DNA from: JAHDCJ01 sp039028895
GTDB lineage: Bacteria > Bacteroidota > Bacteroidia > Chitinophagales > Saprospiraceae
Direction of reading: 5' to 3'
Length of the DNA stretch: 64,000 nucleotides
Assembly: GCA_039028895.1 (NCBI GenBank)
Contig: JBCCHF010000030.1
Location: 1 to 64,000 of the forward strand
The translations under genes were made by a program, and so were the position numbers. The notes under the pieces are model-generated. The model saw only the letters and a program-made list of their open reading frames with translations. It made no database searches and was not told where the DNA came from. Of this stretch, positions 31,975-40,583 are shown one piece after another (position 1 is the stretch's first letter; each line of letters opens with the position of its first letter).

Positions 31975-32901
31975 TTATTCAAGGCCACTTTTTAAAATAT
32001 CAATAAGCTTTTCGTTAAAAATAACCACCCCATTTTGATTGAGGTGATGACTGTCATAAAAATGCAAAGAGTCGTCAAGCGTTAAAATATCATTGAAATT
32101 ATAGTAGTCGCCATATGAGGTCATTAGTGAATCAAAATACTGGTTATTGGTGTAGCTCAAATAATTTTCCCTTGGGATTGGGGCATAAACCAGAACTAGC
32201 TTAATGTCGTTGTCTTTGGTTTGTGTAACCATGTATTCAAACTGCCGCAACTGTTTTCGATTAATGATAATTTCTTGTTGGGGGAATGAATCTGGCGAAT
32301 AGTAGGCTAAGTCTTTTTCCACGTAACCACCTTTTACATAAATATCTTTGCCTCTCTCTATTGGCTCACTGAACGATGCGTCAAGGTTGAAAATATCTCT
32401 ATAGGTGGCATAGATCAAAGTGTTCCAGGTTTTGACATGACCTACTTCCAATGCCATAAGGAAAGAGTGTAGATCATTCTTGTCGTTAGCGATGATGTCT
32501 AACGAAGATTCAACACCATCCGAATCGAAAGAGAAAGGAAATACTTCGAAAATGATGACCTCCGGATCGATATGATCGAGATACCTATTGAGCAGCATAT
32601 TGGACTGGATCGGGGTTTGCGAACTTGATCCCAGATTAAACGTATTTATGCTATTTTTTGAGAATATCCTGGTGTCGAAACCCCTATAAGCATGTGAAGA
32701 CCCCAGGAATAAAATATCAATATCGTCAGTAGTTTTCAGATCATCCATTCTTGAGAACATGTGGCCATATGCACCTAAAAGATAATTGATATTTGGGCTA
32801 AACCTGGCTGGCATTCCGCTTCTCCATACGGGGATGGCAATAATGTAAAATATTGCAGCAAACGCGATAAAGAGCAATATGTCTTTCAGGAAATTTTTCA
32901 T
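31975..32901 (-). CDS. SGNH/GDSL-like O-acetylation partner protein (AlgJ/AlgX-like)
   Basis: 308 residues from the ATG at 32901, chosen since it follows the MBOAT stop by one base. One N-terminal signal-anchor helix (LLFIAFAAIFYIIAIPVW), then a periplasmic domain: ILFLGSSHAYRGFD (block I, nucleophile Ser68 or Ser69), VIIFEVFPFSF (block II/III) and YDSHHLNQNGVVIFNEKL (the catalytic D..H pair, block V). This arrangement matches DHHW/SGNH acyltransferase partners that receive acetyl groups from an MBOAT protein and attach them to a cell-surface polysaccharide. The partner MBOAT gene is directly upstream. Confidence 0.8.
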   Translation of the reverse strand: MKNFLKDILLFIAFAAIFYIIAIPVWRSGMPARFSPNINYLLGAYGHMFSRMDDLKTTDDIDILFLGSSHAYRGFDTRIFSKNSINTFNLGSSSQTPIQSNMLLNRYLDHIDPEVIIFEVFPFSFDSDGVESSLDIIANDKNDLHSFLMALEVGHVKTWNTLIYATYRDIFNLDASFSEPIERGKDIYVKGGYVEKDLAYYSPDSFPQQEIIINRKQLRQFEYMVTQTKDNDIKLVLVYAPIPRENYLSYTNNQYFDSLMTSYGDYYNFNDILTLDDSLHFYDSHHLNQNGVVIFNEKLIDILKSGLE

Positions 32902-32902
32902 A

Positions 32903-34354
32903 TCAAAACTGGAAGTAGATAAATGGTGTTTCATCGGTTTGCATAAACATGCCGATCATGAATATCAGGAATGCATAAAAGGACCACCGGATTATTCTTT
33001 TCTGTTTTAACCCAAAGTTCTCAAGGGCATATTGACTTTCCCGACCGATCCATTCCATAAAAATTAAGAATGAAATTAAGACAAAGACAACCGCATAGTC
33101 TTTAAGGGCAAGTAAGTCTGGCAAAGCAAATAGCGATGGAGACAATATTTCCGAAATATAGCTGATAGCATGCTGAAGATTTTCAGCCCTGAAAAATATC
33201 CAGGCAATAGTGGTTAATCCAAAAGTAAGAAGGATAGCGGTCAGTTCTTTTAGAGTCGGGAAAAACTTTCCTTTAGAGACGACATCAAGGTTCTTACGAT
33301 TGTTTTTGGTTAGGAAGAGTGGCAAAAAGTAAATGGCATTTAAAGCTCCCCAGATGATGAAGGTCCAGTTTGCGCCATGCCAAAACCCACTTACTATGAA
33401 GATGATAAAAATGTTCCTGATGCTAGTCCGCGTGCCCATTCTGCTTCCGCCCAAAGGAATGTAGAGATAGTCTCTAAACCACGTAGATAACGAGATATGC
33501 CATCTCCGCCAAAACTCGGCAATATCTCTCGAGAAATAGGGGAAAGCAAAATTTTGTCTGAGATTAAAGCCAAATAGACGAGCCGTTCCAATCGCGATAT
33601 CCGAATAGCCTGAAAAGTCGCCATAGATCTGGAAAGCGAAAAAGAGTGCACCAAGTATCAGTGTGCTCCCACCGTAGTCCGCTGAATTATTGAAAATGTC
33701 ATTGGCATATATCGCACAGTTGTCTGCGATGACCATTTTCTTGAATAGGCCCCACAATATCTGCCGCATGCCATCTACAGCCTGGGTATAATCGAAGGTT
33801 CGTTTGTGGAAAAACTGAGGCAGGAGGTTGGTGGCGCGTTCAATTGGCCCGGCTACTAATTGGGGAAAGAAACTTACAAAGGCAGAAAAAGCAATAACGT
33901 CAGTACAGGGCGCCAATTTTTTCCTGTAAACATCAATGGTGTAGCTTAACGATTGAAAAGTATAGAAGCTAATACCGACAGGAAGAATGATATGAAGGGA
34001 ATTGGCATTGATCTCCATACCAAAGAATGAAAAGGCAGAGACAAAGTTTTCAAGGAAGAAATTGTAATATTTGAAAAAACCAAGAAATCCCAGGTTCACC
34101 CCAATGCTGGTCCAAAGCAGCGCTTTTCTTTTTAGCTGATTATCTGCTTTCGCTAAATGAACGCCTATGGTGTAATCCACCAGGGTGCTGAACATGATCA
34201 ATGAGAGGAAGCGCCAATCCCACCACCCATAAAAGAAATAACTGGCAACAACAATAAGTGTATTCTGGAGCTTGAGATGCTTGTTGGTGACAAACCAGTA
34301 TAGCAGGAATACTACGGGAAGAAAAATAGCAAAGTCAAGGGAGTTAAAAAGCAT
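32903..34354 (-). CDS. MBOAT family O-acyltransferase (AlgI-like)
   Basis: 483 residues, about ten to twelve membrane helices. The AlgI-like cytoplasmic signature is FWRRWHISLSTWFRDYLYIP (H286), and the second His is in VSGFWHGANW (H326), the catalytic His of the MBOAT superfamily. The N-terminal YGWWDWRFL and FYTFQSLSYTIDVYR motifs are conserved in polysaccharide O-acetylating members. It moves acyl groups from acyl-CoA or carrier in the cytosol to the periplasmic partner encoded next door. No alginate synthesis genes in the window, so the glycan target is unknown. Confidence 0.9.
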   Translation of the reverse strand: MLFNSLDFAIFLPVVFLLYWFVTNKHLKLQNTLIVVASYFFYGWWDWRFLSLIMFSTLVDYTIGVHLAKADNQLKRKALLWTSIGVNLGFLGFFKYYNFFLENFVSAFSFFGMEINANSLHIILPVGISFYTFQSLSYTIDVYRKKLAPCTDVIAFSAFVSFFPQLVAGPIERATNLLPQFFHKRTFDYTQAVDGMRQILWGLFKKMVIADNCAIYANDIFNNSADYGGSTLILGALFFAFQIYGDFSGYSDIAIGTARLFGFNLRQNFAFPYFSRDIAEFWRRWHISLSTWFRDYLYIPLGGSRMGTRTSIRNIFIIFIVSGFWHGANWTFIIWGALNAIYFLPLFLTKNNRKNLDVVSKGKFFPTLKELTAILLTFGLTTIAWIFFRAENLQHAISYISEILSPSLFALPDLLALKDYAVVFVLISFLIFMEWIGRESQYALENFGLKQKRIIRWSFYAFLIFMIGMFMQTDETPFIYFQF

Positions 34355-34380
34355 CTGTTAATTCACTTTCTAATTCATAC

Positions 34381-34749
34381 TTAGACTAGCGGTGAAAACC
34401 CTCCATAAACCATTCGTGAAGCATCAAAAATCAGCCTGGAAGGATCGGTTAATGGAGCAATCAAGTCAGTCATCCTGGGGTCTTTGGGCACTTGTTTGTT
34501 GGCCAGATCACGAGCTGCCCGAGATTCGAAGACGACCCAGCCGAATACAATGGCTTCATCTTCACCAGCATTAACAGCTTCTGTGAATGAACGAATCCCT
34601 TCAAACTGTAAGTCGTCGCCGACATATTCAAAGTAGGCCATGGCACCATGTTCTTTCCAAATCTGTGCAACAGTCTTCGCTGCATCTCTGTATTCTTCAA
34701 GGTGAATGCGCGGAATAGGGAGAACGAATCCGTCAATATAATTGGCCAT
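34381..34749 (-). CDS. DUF1428 family protein
   Basis: 122 residues, a ferredoxin-like alpha/beta fold. The whole sequence fits DUF1428: MANYIDGFVLPIPRIHLEEY, WKEHGAMAYFEYVGDD, EAIVFGWVVFESRAARDLAN and DPRMTDLIAPL, ending in RMVYGGFSPLV. Family members in E. coli and elsewhere are small dimeric proteins of unknown role. The gene stands between the MBOAT gene and the HxlR gene. Confidence 0.9.
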   Translation of the reverse strand: MANYIDGFVLPIPRIHLEEYRDAAKTVAQIWKEHGAMAYFEYVGDDLQFEGIRSFTEAVNAGEDEAIVFGWVVFESRAARDLANKQVPKDPRMTDLIAPLTDPSRLIFDASRMVYGGFSPLV

Positions 34750-34940
34750 AGTAGTTTTCTTAATTTGATGAATATTTGTAACCTCACTTAAAGTGTACGA
34801 GGGTACTAAATTACAGATAAACTGGGATTAGTTTATCATGGAATGTACGGCTCTGTCTGATTAGCATAAAGAGAGCTTAAACCAGTGAAATGACAGAATT
34901 TTCAAGTAAGCCTTTACTGGGTGAAGTCGCCTGACGGTGC

Positions 34941-35354
34941 TTACAAAGAATGGCTCAACCTGTCTTGAATGTTTTTAATGACCAGTGCTTTCTGCTTGGC
35001 AGCCTTGTCGAGGAAGTCCTGCGGAACGGCAAGGTCATTTTCATATTTGGCTGACCACAAAATAATCTCAACTAAAACCGGAACAAGGTCTATTCCTTTT
35101 TGTGTAAGTGCATATTCTTTTTGCGTTTTCAGTTTTTCGTAAACCTTTGAAGTCACGATCCCTGCACTTTCAAGTTTTTTGAGTCGGTCAGACAGGATAT
35201 TAGTTGCAATACCTTCCTTGGATTTGAGGAATTCCTTATAGAATCTTTTCCCTTCCAGTGCTAGGTCTCGAATGACTAGTAAACTCCATTTGTCACCTAC
35301 AAAATCAAGTGCAAAACTTATGGGACAGTCGGACCTTGGTATGTTTTTTTTCAT
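34941..35354 (-). CDS. HxlR family transcriptional regulator
   Basis: 137 residues from the ATG at 35354 (a GTG two codons earlier overlaps the operator). The winged helix carries the family markers DCPISFALDFVGDKWSLLV, KRFYKEFLKSKEGIATNILSDRL and the wing ESAGIVTSKVYEKLKTQKEY, with TQKGIDLVPVL. HxlR proteins are dimeric thiol- or carbonyl-sensing repressors. It is divergent from the SnoaL-like gene at 35449, with two identical ACTTGC palindromes in the 94-bp spacer. Confidence 0.9.
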   Translation of the reverse strand: MKKNIPRSDCPISFALDFVGDKWSLLVIRDLALEGKRFYKEFLKSKEGIATNILSDRLKKLESAGIVTSKVYEKLKTQKEYALTQKGIDLVPVLVEIILWSAKYENDLAVPQDFLDKAAKQKALVIKNIQDRLSHSL

Positions 35355-35358
35355 ATTC

Positions 35359-35375
35359 ACTTGCCTTTTGCAAGT
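35359..35375. promoter_or_regulatory. HxlR operator, site 1
   Basis: ACTTGC-ctttt-GCAAGT, perfect 6-5-6 inverted repeat, 5 bp upstream of the HxlR ATG and overlapping the TTG at 35361-35363, which is correctly placed as the -33 box of the SnoaL promoter (19 bp before TATATTTG). Confidence 0.75.
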
Positions 35376-35382
35376 AAGTAAC

Positions 35383-35390
35383 TATATTTG
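35383..35390 (+). promoter_or_regulatory. -7 element TATATTTG for the SnoaL-like gene
   Basis: Exact TAnnTTTG match, 19 bp downstream of a TTG inside operator 1 and 5 bp before operator 2; transcription would start near 35397. Confidence 0.65.
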
Positions 35391-35394
35391 CATT

Positions 35395-35411
35395 ACTTGC
35401 CTTTTGCAAGT
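35395..35411. promoter_or_regulatory. HxlR operator, site 2
   Basis: Identical to site 1, ACTTGC-ctttt-GCAAGT, 36 bp downstream (start to start), covering the predicted transcription start of the plus-strand gene. Confidence 0.75.
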
Positions 35412-35448
35412 TAGTAATTGTTTCTTTAATTATCGAAAAAAAATAAAG

Positions 35449-35928
35449 ATGGATAGACTTCAGGTTAATATTGATTTACTCAAAAAAGACAGTTGGAATG
35501 AGCAGGAATTTAAAAATGCCCAATTGGTAACCGACTTTGTTCAGCACTTGATGAACAATCATGATTTTGATTATGTATTGAAGGAATTTGACAAGGGATC
35601 ATACATCCAACATAACAGGAGTATGCCGAATGGGGTAGGAGGTGTAGTTGCCTATATTCGAAACCTTGTAAAACGATTCCCCGATTACACTTATGATGTC
35701 AAGCATATCTATGTTGATGGCGCATATGTTATTTTTCATTCCCACGCTACTGTAAATAAGAAACACAGAGGGAATCCTCAGAAAGGGTTTAACATCAAAG
35801 ACACTTGGAAAGTGGAGGATGGAAAGATTACAGAGCACTGGGATGCCATACAGCCAGTAGAAGGGTTTTGGCGATTGTATGCCTGGTTGTTTGGTGGTGG
35901 TTCTAAAAATTCTAATACGTTGTTTTAG
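35449..35928 (+). CDS. SnoaL-like polyketide cyclase/epimerase-fold protein
   Basis: 159 residues from the ATG at 35449; the longer upstream frame crosses the operator region and is not credible. A cone-shaped alpha+beta barrel of the NTF2/SnoaL type: LVTDFVQHLMNNHDFDYVLK helix, then YIQHNRSMPNGVGGVVAYIR (conserved Tyr-x-Gln-His-Asn) and DVKHIYVDGAYVIFHSHA, WKVEDGKITEHWDAIQPV. These proteins bind small hydrophobic metabolites; SnoaL-like proteins next to HxlR or TetR regulators are usually induced by reactive carbonyls or xenobiotics. The target is unknown. Confidence 0.85.
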   Translation: MDRLQVNIDLLKKDSWNEQEFKNAQLVTDFVQHLMNNHDFDYVLKEFDKGSYIQHNRSMPNGVGGVVAYIRNLVKRFPDYTYDVKHIYVDGAYVIFHSHATVNKKHRGNPQKGFNIKDTWKVEDGKITEHWDAIQPVEGFWRLYAWLFGGGSKNSNTLF

Positions 35929-36026
35929 GATTATCTTCTCAAATCTGTCTTTTAAGTTTATTGGAAAATCAGCATATCCTTAATCTCATAAGGTTACAAA
36001 CGTAACAATCCCGACTTTGAAATAAT

Positions 36027-36800
36027 TCATCGGCGATGAATTTCCGGAATGAGAATGCCTACTGCAGCTCCGACAACATACCCTACAACCACATCTGTTA
36101 CGAAGTGCTTGCCACCTTGTACCCGCTTCCAAGCAGTAATTGCGGGCACTATAGCTGCGGTACTCCATACCACAGGCCTCCAGTTGCTGTCAGGATAAAA
36201 GTCATTAAACATTTTTGCGGCCATGTAGTAGTTGGTTGCTGTGAAAGCGGTGTGGCCGGAGAAGAAGGATTTCCATGATTCTTTACCAAAAAGATTACCC
36301 CGAAAATCTGACTTCCCATACACATAGGGCCGCTTTCTTTTTACGATTAATTTGGTCAACTCGGTTAATGTATACGACGCAAGCATTCCTTCAAAAGCAA
36401 TGACGTAGGTAACCCCTAATTCCTTCCGACTATTATTGCCAGCTACCAAGGGAAATGCCAAAGGAGCAATAGGAGAAGTGTGCAGCAAAACATCACTTTG
36501 CCGCTGTGCTCTTTTTGACCAGTTATAGACGATCTTCCGGTCAATAGCAGGTATGTTCATTATGTCTAGCCCGATGGTGTCATCGGGTGACAGTTCAGGA
36601 GATTTCTTATTCAAGCCAATAGTAAGTCCGAATAAAGCGGTTTCTCCGATAATGATCGGAATATCCTTGCTCTTTGACAAACTGTAGGGTGATTGGGCAA
36701 ATGCAGTTTGCACAGAAAATAAAATGATACAAAGGCATAAAGTCAATTGGGCGAGGTTCCTGTGTTTTATGTAGTCGATTATTTCAACGTTGTTATTCAT
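36027..36800 (-). CDS. PAP2-superfamily membrane phosphatase
   Basis: 257 residues with a signal sequence (residues about 15-36) and several helices. The three PAP2 phosphatase motifs are VKRKRPYVYG (KxxxxxxRP variant), FFSGHTAFT (PSGH) and KRVQGGKHFVTDV (SRxxxxxHxxxD). It hydrolyses lipid phosphates such as undecaprenyl diphosphate, phosphatidic acid or phosphatidylglycerol phosphate in the envelope. The gene overlaps the end of the preceding serine-hydrolase gene by 8 bp, so they form an operon. A second, structurally different PAP2 protein is encoded at 47118. Confidence 0.85.
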   Translation of the reverse strand: MNNNVEIIDYIKHRNLAQLTLCLCIILFSVQTAFAQSPYSLSKSKDIPIIIGETALFGLTIGLNKKSPELSPDDTIGLDIMNIPAIDRKIVYNWSKRAQRQSDVLLHTSPIAPLAFPLVAGNNSRKELGVTYVIAFEGMLASYTLTELTKLIVKRKRPYVYGKSDFRGNLFGKESWKSFFSGHTAFTATNYYMAAKMFNDFYPDSNWRPVVWSTAAIVPAITAWKRVQGGKHFVTDVVVGYVVGAAVGILIPEIHRR

Positions 36801-37845
36801 TGTCTTCTAAGATTGGAATTATATGTTTTAACAATATTTTGAATGGCAGTTTCCCTTTCCAGTTGCCATAGTTGCTTCCGGTAAAAGCGACAACGGCATC
36901 ATAATCCTCCAGTATCATCATATACTGACCACCATTGCCGGAGGCGAACAGCACATCTGTTTTTATATCCTGATAAGATAATAATTCACGATACCATAAG
37001 TAACCATACCTGGCTGAAGCTGAATCTACGTTTTTCATACCAGACCAGTACAAAAATGACATATCTACATGGATTGTGCAATTTGTCGATTCATTTATCC
37101 ACGATTCACTGACTACCTGGGTGCCATTCCAATGGCCTTTATTGGCAATTAATGCAGCGATTTTCAGCATATCAATCGGTTTCATCGAAGAAGAACCGGC
37201 GGCATAACCTCTACCGTCGGGCGTGATTTCCCATTCACATGTTTCGATACCAAGTGGGGAAAACAAGTATTGATCTGCAAAGTCCATCAGGGTCATATTG
37301 CTGCTTCTGGAAATGATAATGCCTGCCAAATCAGGCTCCATCGACGAGTATTCCCATTGTTGCCCGGGCTCATACCTGAGCGGGATATTTAGTATATAAC
37401 CCAACCAGTCATCAGTGTCATACATCTCTGACTCACAATCCGGGCCGACGTCAAAGAAATTTTCGCAGGCTAACCCTGATCTCATCTCGAGCAGGTCCTT
37501 TACTTTGATCTTTCCTCTTGGATCATTTTTCCATTCAGTAATGAATTTATCAATCTCGTCTTCTACCGAGAATAAACCCTGATCAATTGCTATACCTGCC
37601 AAAATACTGGTGATTGATTTGAAAGAAGACCGCGTTTGATGAAGTTGATCTTTATCAAATCCATTAAAGTATTCTTCGATAATGATTTCATTATTGTGAG
37701 CTACAATGATCCCGTCGATATTGGGGTAATCTTTTGGATTGATCAGATCTCTGAATACTAGATTACTATCAGTCGTCGGTTTCTGAGTTTTGCAATTAAA
37801 GGCAAGGAATAATAAAAGACCAATTAAAAGTTGAAGGGGTTTCAT
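36793..37845 (-). CDS. serine hydrolase (class C beta-lactamase-like), lipoprotein
   Basis: 350 residues with lipobox FLAFNC (Cys18). SxxK is S73-S-F-K76 (TRSSFKSITS), the YxN equivalent is YSSMEPDLAG, and the third motif is ASGNGGQYM (GNGG) instead of KTG. These features match EstB-like esterases and 6-aminohexanoate-dimer hydrolase (NylB) proteins. It belongs to the DD-peptidase/beta-lactamase fold but not to resistance enzymes. Coupled with the PAP2 phosphatase gene: shared transcription points to envelope lipid or peptidoglycan maintenance (inference). Confidence 0.85.
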   Translation of the reverse strand: MKPLQLLIGLLLFLAFNCKTQKPTTDSNLVFRDLINPKDYPNIDGIIVAHNNEIIIEEYFNGFDKDQLHQTRSSFKSITSILAGIAIDQGLFSVEDEIDKFITEWKNDPRGKIKVKDLLEMRSGLACENFFDVGPDCESEMYDTDDWLGYILNIPLRYEPGQQWEYSSMEPDLAGIIISRSSNMTLMDFADQYLFSPLGIETCEWEITPDGRGYAAGSSSMKPIDMLKIAALIANKGHWNGTQVVSESWINESTNCTIHVDMSFLYWSGMKNVDSASARYGYLWYRELLSYQDIKTDVLFASGNGGQYMMILEDYDAVVAFTGSNYGNWKGKLPFKILLKHIIPILEDNE

Positions 37846-37871
37846 TGGTTTGTTTTTAGGGAATGGGCGGA

Positions 37872-37976
37872 CTAAATTTCCTCATCAGGGTCAAAGCTAA
37901 AATCATTTGGTTTTAGATTGAGTGATCTGGCCTCTGCAACCCAATTTAATGCAATAAACGGGATTGTTGCCGCTAT
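37872..37976 (-). pseudogene. orphan C-terminal coding fragment
   Basis: One minus frame in the gap between DUF1761 and the serine hydrolase reads IAATIPFIALNWVAEARSL then NLKPNDFSFDPDEEI and stops at 37874-37872. It has protein-like composition but begins after a TGA and has no start. It looks like the tail of a lost membrane-protein gene. No family identified. Confidence 0.3.
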
Positions 37977-38008
37977 TCATGAATTTCAAACCTTTTCATT
38001 TGACCTGC

Positions 38009-38422
38009 TTAATTCGGCCAATGGTTCATGGCATCCAGTATGCCTCCTGTCAAAGCAAATGTAAGGATCCAAAAAATGGTTTTCAGGATCAAGGGCTTCA
38101 ACTTTTGACCTTCGAAAATACCATTTATGGCAGTAATGGGTAAGGCAATGACGATACCTACGAACATGCCGTGCCAAACGCCATGCGTGAAATTATCGAA
38201 GTCGCCTTCCTGTCCCGGACTATTATTGAAATTCAGCATGAAAAAAGCCAGGAAAAAAGAAAAAACCAAGGCAAGGATAATAGTAATGCCATTGGGCCTT
38301 TTTGTCGGTTTTCTGTCCGATGAGAATGCTGACCCTAAAGCCTTAGGATGAAAATAGGCAAGTCCGAGGAGGACTGGTGTGATTGTAGCGAGGATCATTG
38401 ACAGCCAATTGATTTCTTCCAT
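38009..38422 (-). CDS. DUF1761 family membrane protein
   Basis: 137 residues with four helices (about 5-22, 46-65, 88-105, 112-130). NWLSMILATITPVLLGLAYFHPKALG and HGVWHGMFVGIVIALPITAIN (shown in part) are typical of DUF1761, with the conserved H-G-x-x-H pair in the third helix. The family is widespread and uncharacterised. A short charged stretch (SSDRKPTKRPNG) links helices 1 and 2. The predicted termini lie in the cytosol. Its upstream region (38423-38624) holds nothing recognised. Confidence 0.75.
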   Translation of the reverse strand: MEEINWLSMILATITPVLLGLAYFHPKALGSAFSSDRKPTKRPNGITIILALVFSFFLAFFMLNFNNSPGQEGDFDNFTHGVWHGMFVGIVIALPITAINGIFEGQKLKPLILKTIFWILTFALTGGILDAMNHWPN

Positions 38423-38624
38423 TTTTGTGATTTTTGAATGAGTGAATGCGTTAATTTCAGCATAACGATTGGTTATAAAAAGACATTGGTTTTGCTAAAT
38501 GGTATTTTATCTAAAGATGGAGTTTTTCTTCATATGCTGCAACCATACTCATTTCATGTGAAAATTCAAGATGAGGTTGTGCCAGCCAAAGGCAAGGGGT
38601 AAGGCTTAAAATAGTGGACAACAA

Positions 38625-39698
38625 TTGGTAGTCGTGTCATATTATTGTTGCCTGTACTTTCAAAAATTCCCCAAATTGATAAGAGCTTTACTTTTCTTTG
38701 GACTATTTGCATTGGTTTCACAACCTCTCTTTTCCCAATATTATTCATTCCCTGACAGTGATATGGAATGGTATGGTTATTCAAGAGCCTGGGGTGAGTT
38801 TCCTTATGAGCTCTATTACCAGGGGCATGTTTTTGAATTGGAAGGAGACACTATAGTAAATGATCTTTCCTACACGAAGGTGGCGTTATCTTTCAATTGG
38901 AGTTATTCTACTTTTTCCGGACTTCTAAACACCAATGATTATTACGAAGGCGTGATCGGAGGAATAAGAGAAGACAGCACAAAAAAAGTATGGTTCATAA
39001 ATTTTGTTGATATGGAACTGTTGTATTGGTATGAATGCATTCCACCAGCTTCAGTCAATAGCAGTTCGCCTCCTTTTCCCATAGGAGAAGAAACCATACT
39101 ATATGATTTCGACCTTGAAGTAGGCGATACGGTGCACTGGAAAACAACGGACCTTGGAACTTCCAATATCATCTCTGAAATTGATCAATATACACTGGCC
39201 AATGGAAGTGTCAGAACCCGGTATATCTTCCAGACTAATGAATCACCACCACCGGACTTTTGGGTTGAAGGCCTGGGCAGCAACCTCGGTTTATTTGGCG
39301 CATATCTTTATACACCATTTGAGGGGGCATGTCATATGTATTGTGCTGTGGAAAATGAAGCATCTCTTATTAATTCAGACATGCCCGATTTTTATGAATC
39401 GCTATTCCTGGGTTGCGATATTCTGAAACCGGTTTCTGTAGACCACCTGAATACTCGGGAGGAAATTGTTGAAAACGTTTTCCCCAACCCGACTGAAGGA
39501 GTGGTCCAGATTGACCTGGGTAAAAGTCACCCTGAACTTGAAGTTGGAGTGTACAATTGCTATGGAAAACTTTTGTCACAGCAGTTTTTGGCAAATCAAC
39601 AAAACCTTATTATTTCGCTTGATGGTCCTGCGGGTGTGTACGTCATTTCTTTGGAAACTGGGCAGGCGAAACATGGAGTTAGGGTTGTGAAGTTTTAG
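38625..39698 (+). CDS. T9SS-secreted protein with sorting tail
   Basis: 357 residues at most. No ATG precedes the signal peptide; candidate starts are TTG at 38625 or, more likely, TTG at 38676 just before LIRALLFFGLFALVSQPLFSQ. The middle is a beta-rich domain with no match (ELYYQGHVFELEGDTIVND, YFPIGEETILYDFDLEVGDT in part) and conserved Trp/Cys pairs (WYECIP, CHMYCAVEN). The C-terminus is a T9SS type A sorting domain: NVFPNPTEGVVQIDL ... VGVYNCYGKLLSQ ... GPAGVYVISL ... GVRVVKF. It should be exported and attached to the surface. Confidence 0.75.
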   Translation: MVVVSYYCCLYFQKFPKLIRALLFFGLFALVSQPLFSQYYSFPDSDMEWYGYSRAWGEFPYELYYQGHVFELEGDTIVNDLSYTKVALSFNWSYSTFSGLLNTNDYYEGVIGGIREDSTKKVWFINFVDMELLYWYECIPPASVNSSSPPFPIGEETILYDFDLEVGDTVHWKTTDLGTSNIISEIDQYTLANGSVRTRYIFQTNESPPPDFWVEGLGSNLGLFGAYLYTPFEGACHMYCAVENEASLINSDMPDFYESLFLGCDILKPVSVDHLNTREEIVENVFPNPTEGVVQIDLGKSHPELEVGVYNCYGKLLSQQFLANQQNLIISLDGPAGVYVISLETGQAKHGVRVVKF

Positions 39699-39739
39699 AA
39701 TATCACTCAAATTATTTGCTAAATAAATTCGTGATATTC
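39698..39739. terminator. bidirectional AT-rich hairpin between convergent genes
   Basis: GAATATCAC (39698-39706) pairs with GTGATATTC (39731-39739), with an inner imperfect AAATTATTT/AAATAAATT pairing. It starts at the last base of the T9SS stop codon and precedes the ceramidase-like gene end. It may end both transcripts, but there is no GC-rich stem or strong T-run. Confidence 0.4.
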
Positions 39740-39755
39740 ATCTATTTAATCCAAT

Positions 39756-40583
39756 TTATTCGGCGGAGTTTTGATTTAATCCGATCGATTGGTCTACTTC
39801 GCTGGCATAATACAGGAAAACAAAAAAAGTACCCACCGCATCAAGTATATGCCAGATCGCGTGGCCCTGAAGCCAAAGATGGGGATCACATAAAATACTA
39901 TCCTGGTTGCGGCTTAAATTCCAGATGATAAAAGCAATTACTAATAGGGAAATGCTGGTCCATCCCAAAGCGGCGTTGATGTTGATTTTTCGGATATATC
40001 GTAAAAACAACTCAAAAGTCACCCCAACTAAAAGCTGAATAGCAAAGCAAAATGAAGAAGCCGATAACCCGAGGTAAGTACCTTCACCTGAATAAAGATG
40101 GATATAAGAACTGACGGAGACGTTAATAAGAAAAAGAATAAAGAAGCCGAGATCTGGTAGTTTAAACCATCTTGTTATGGCATAAGCCGCTACAAAAGAG
40201 GAAAACAGGTACATCCCAAAGAGGTCAAGGAATTCACCCAAAGCAGTATCGGTAGCATGCATCGCAAATGATCCGGCCCCTAAAATGATCAGGCTGCAAG
40301 AGAATAGCAATGGGTAATAGCGTGTTGAAGAGATTCTGTTCGTTCCCGAAAATTGGTTTTTGTAAGAAAACCAGGCAATGTAAATACCAATAATGCTGAA
40401 GGCCAGATTTGAAAAGGAATTGGCAGGCTGCTTGATGTAGCCGTCTCTTTCATGTTCACAAAACGCCATAATGCCATCATTATCTGGACCGAACCAACCT
40501 TCTATAATTCCAAAGGCTACAATTATGGTGGTAGCAATAAATAAAACCAATGGAATCAATAATAATGGATATCTGCTATTCAT
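39756..40583 (-). CDS. ceramidase-like CREST membrane hydrolase
   Basis: 275 residues from ATG 40583. Seven or so transmembrane helices. FCEHERDGYIKQPANSFSNL in two parts (FCEHE and QPANSFSNLAF) and SFAMHATDTALGEFLDLFGM match the alkaline ceramidase (CREST) superfamily, with the conserved Glu, Asn-Ser, His and Asp ligands that bind Zn; the closing HAIWHILDAVG provides the last His pair (HxxxH). Bacterial members are annotated as ceramidase-domain or PAQR-like proteins; sphingolipids occur in many Bacteroidota, so a ceramide or related amide is a plausible but unproven substrate. Confidence 0.8.
   Translation of the reverse strand: MNSRYPLLLIPLVLFIATTIIVAFGIIEGWFGPDNDGIMAFCEHERDGYIKQPANSFSNLAFSIIGIYIAWFSYKNQFSGTNRISSTRYYPLLFSCSLIILGAGSFAMHATDTALGEFLDLFGMYLFSSFVAAYAITRWFKLPDLGFFILFLINVSVSSYIHLYSGEGTYLGLSASSFCFAIQLLVGVTFELFLRYIRKININAALGWTSISLLVIAFIIWNLSRNQDSILCDPHLWLQGHAIWHILDAVGTFFVFLYYASEVDQSIGLNQNSAE

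Noticed and set aside
35359..35411. Two identical repeats at a 36-bp period as a mini CRISPR
   Set aside because: Only two units, palindromic, directly beside an HxlR gene and a promoter; no cas genes.
35272..35448. Upstream extension of the SnoaL-like gene to 35272
   Set aside because: It crosses both HxlR operators and the promoter; the ATG at 35449 fits domain start and regulation.
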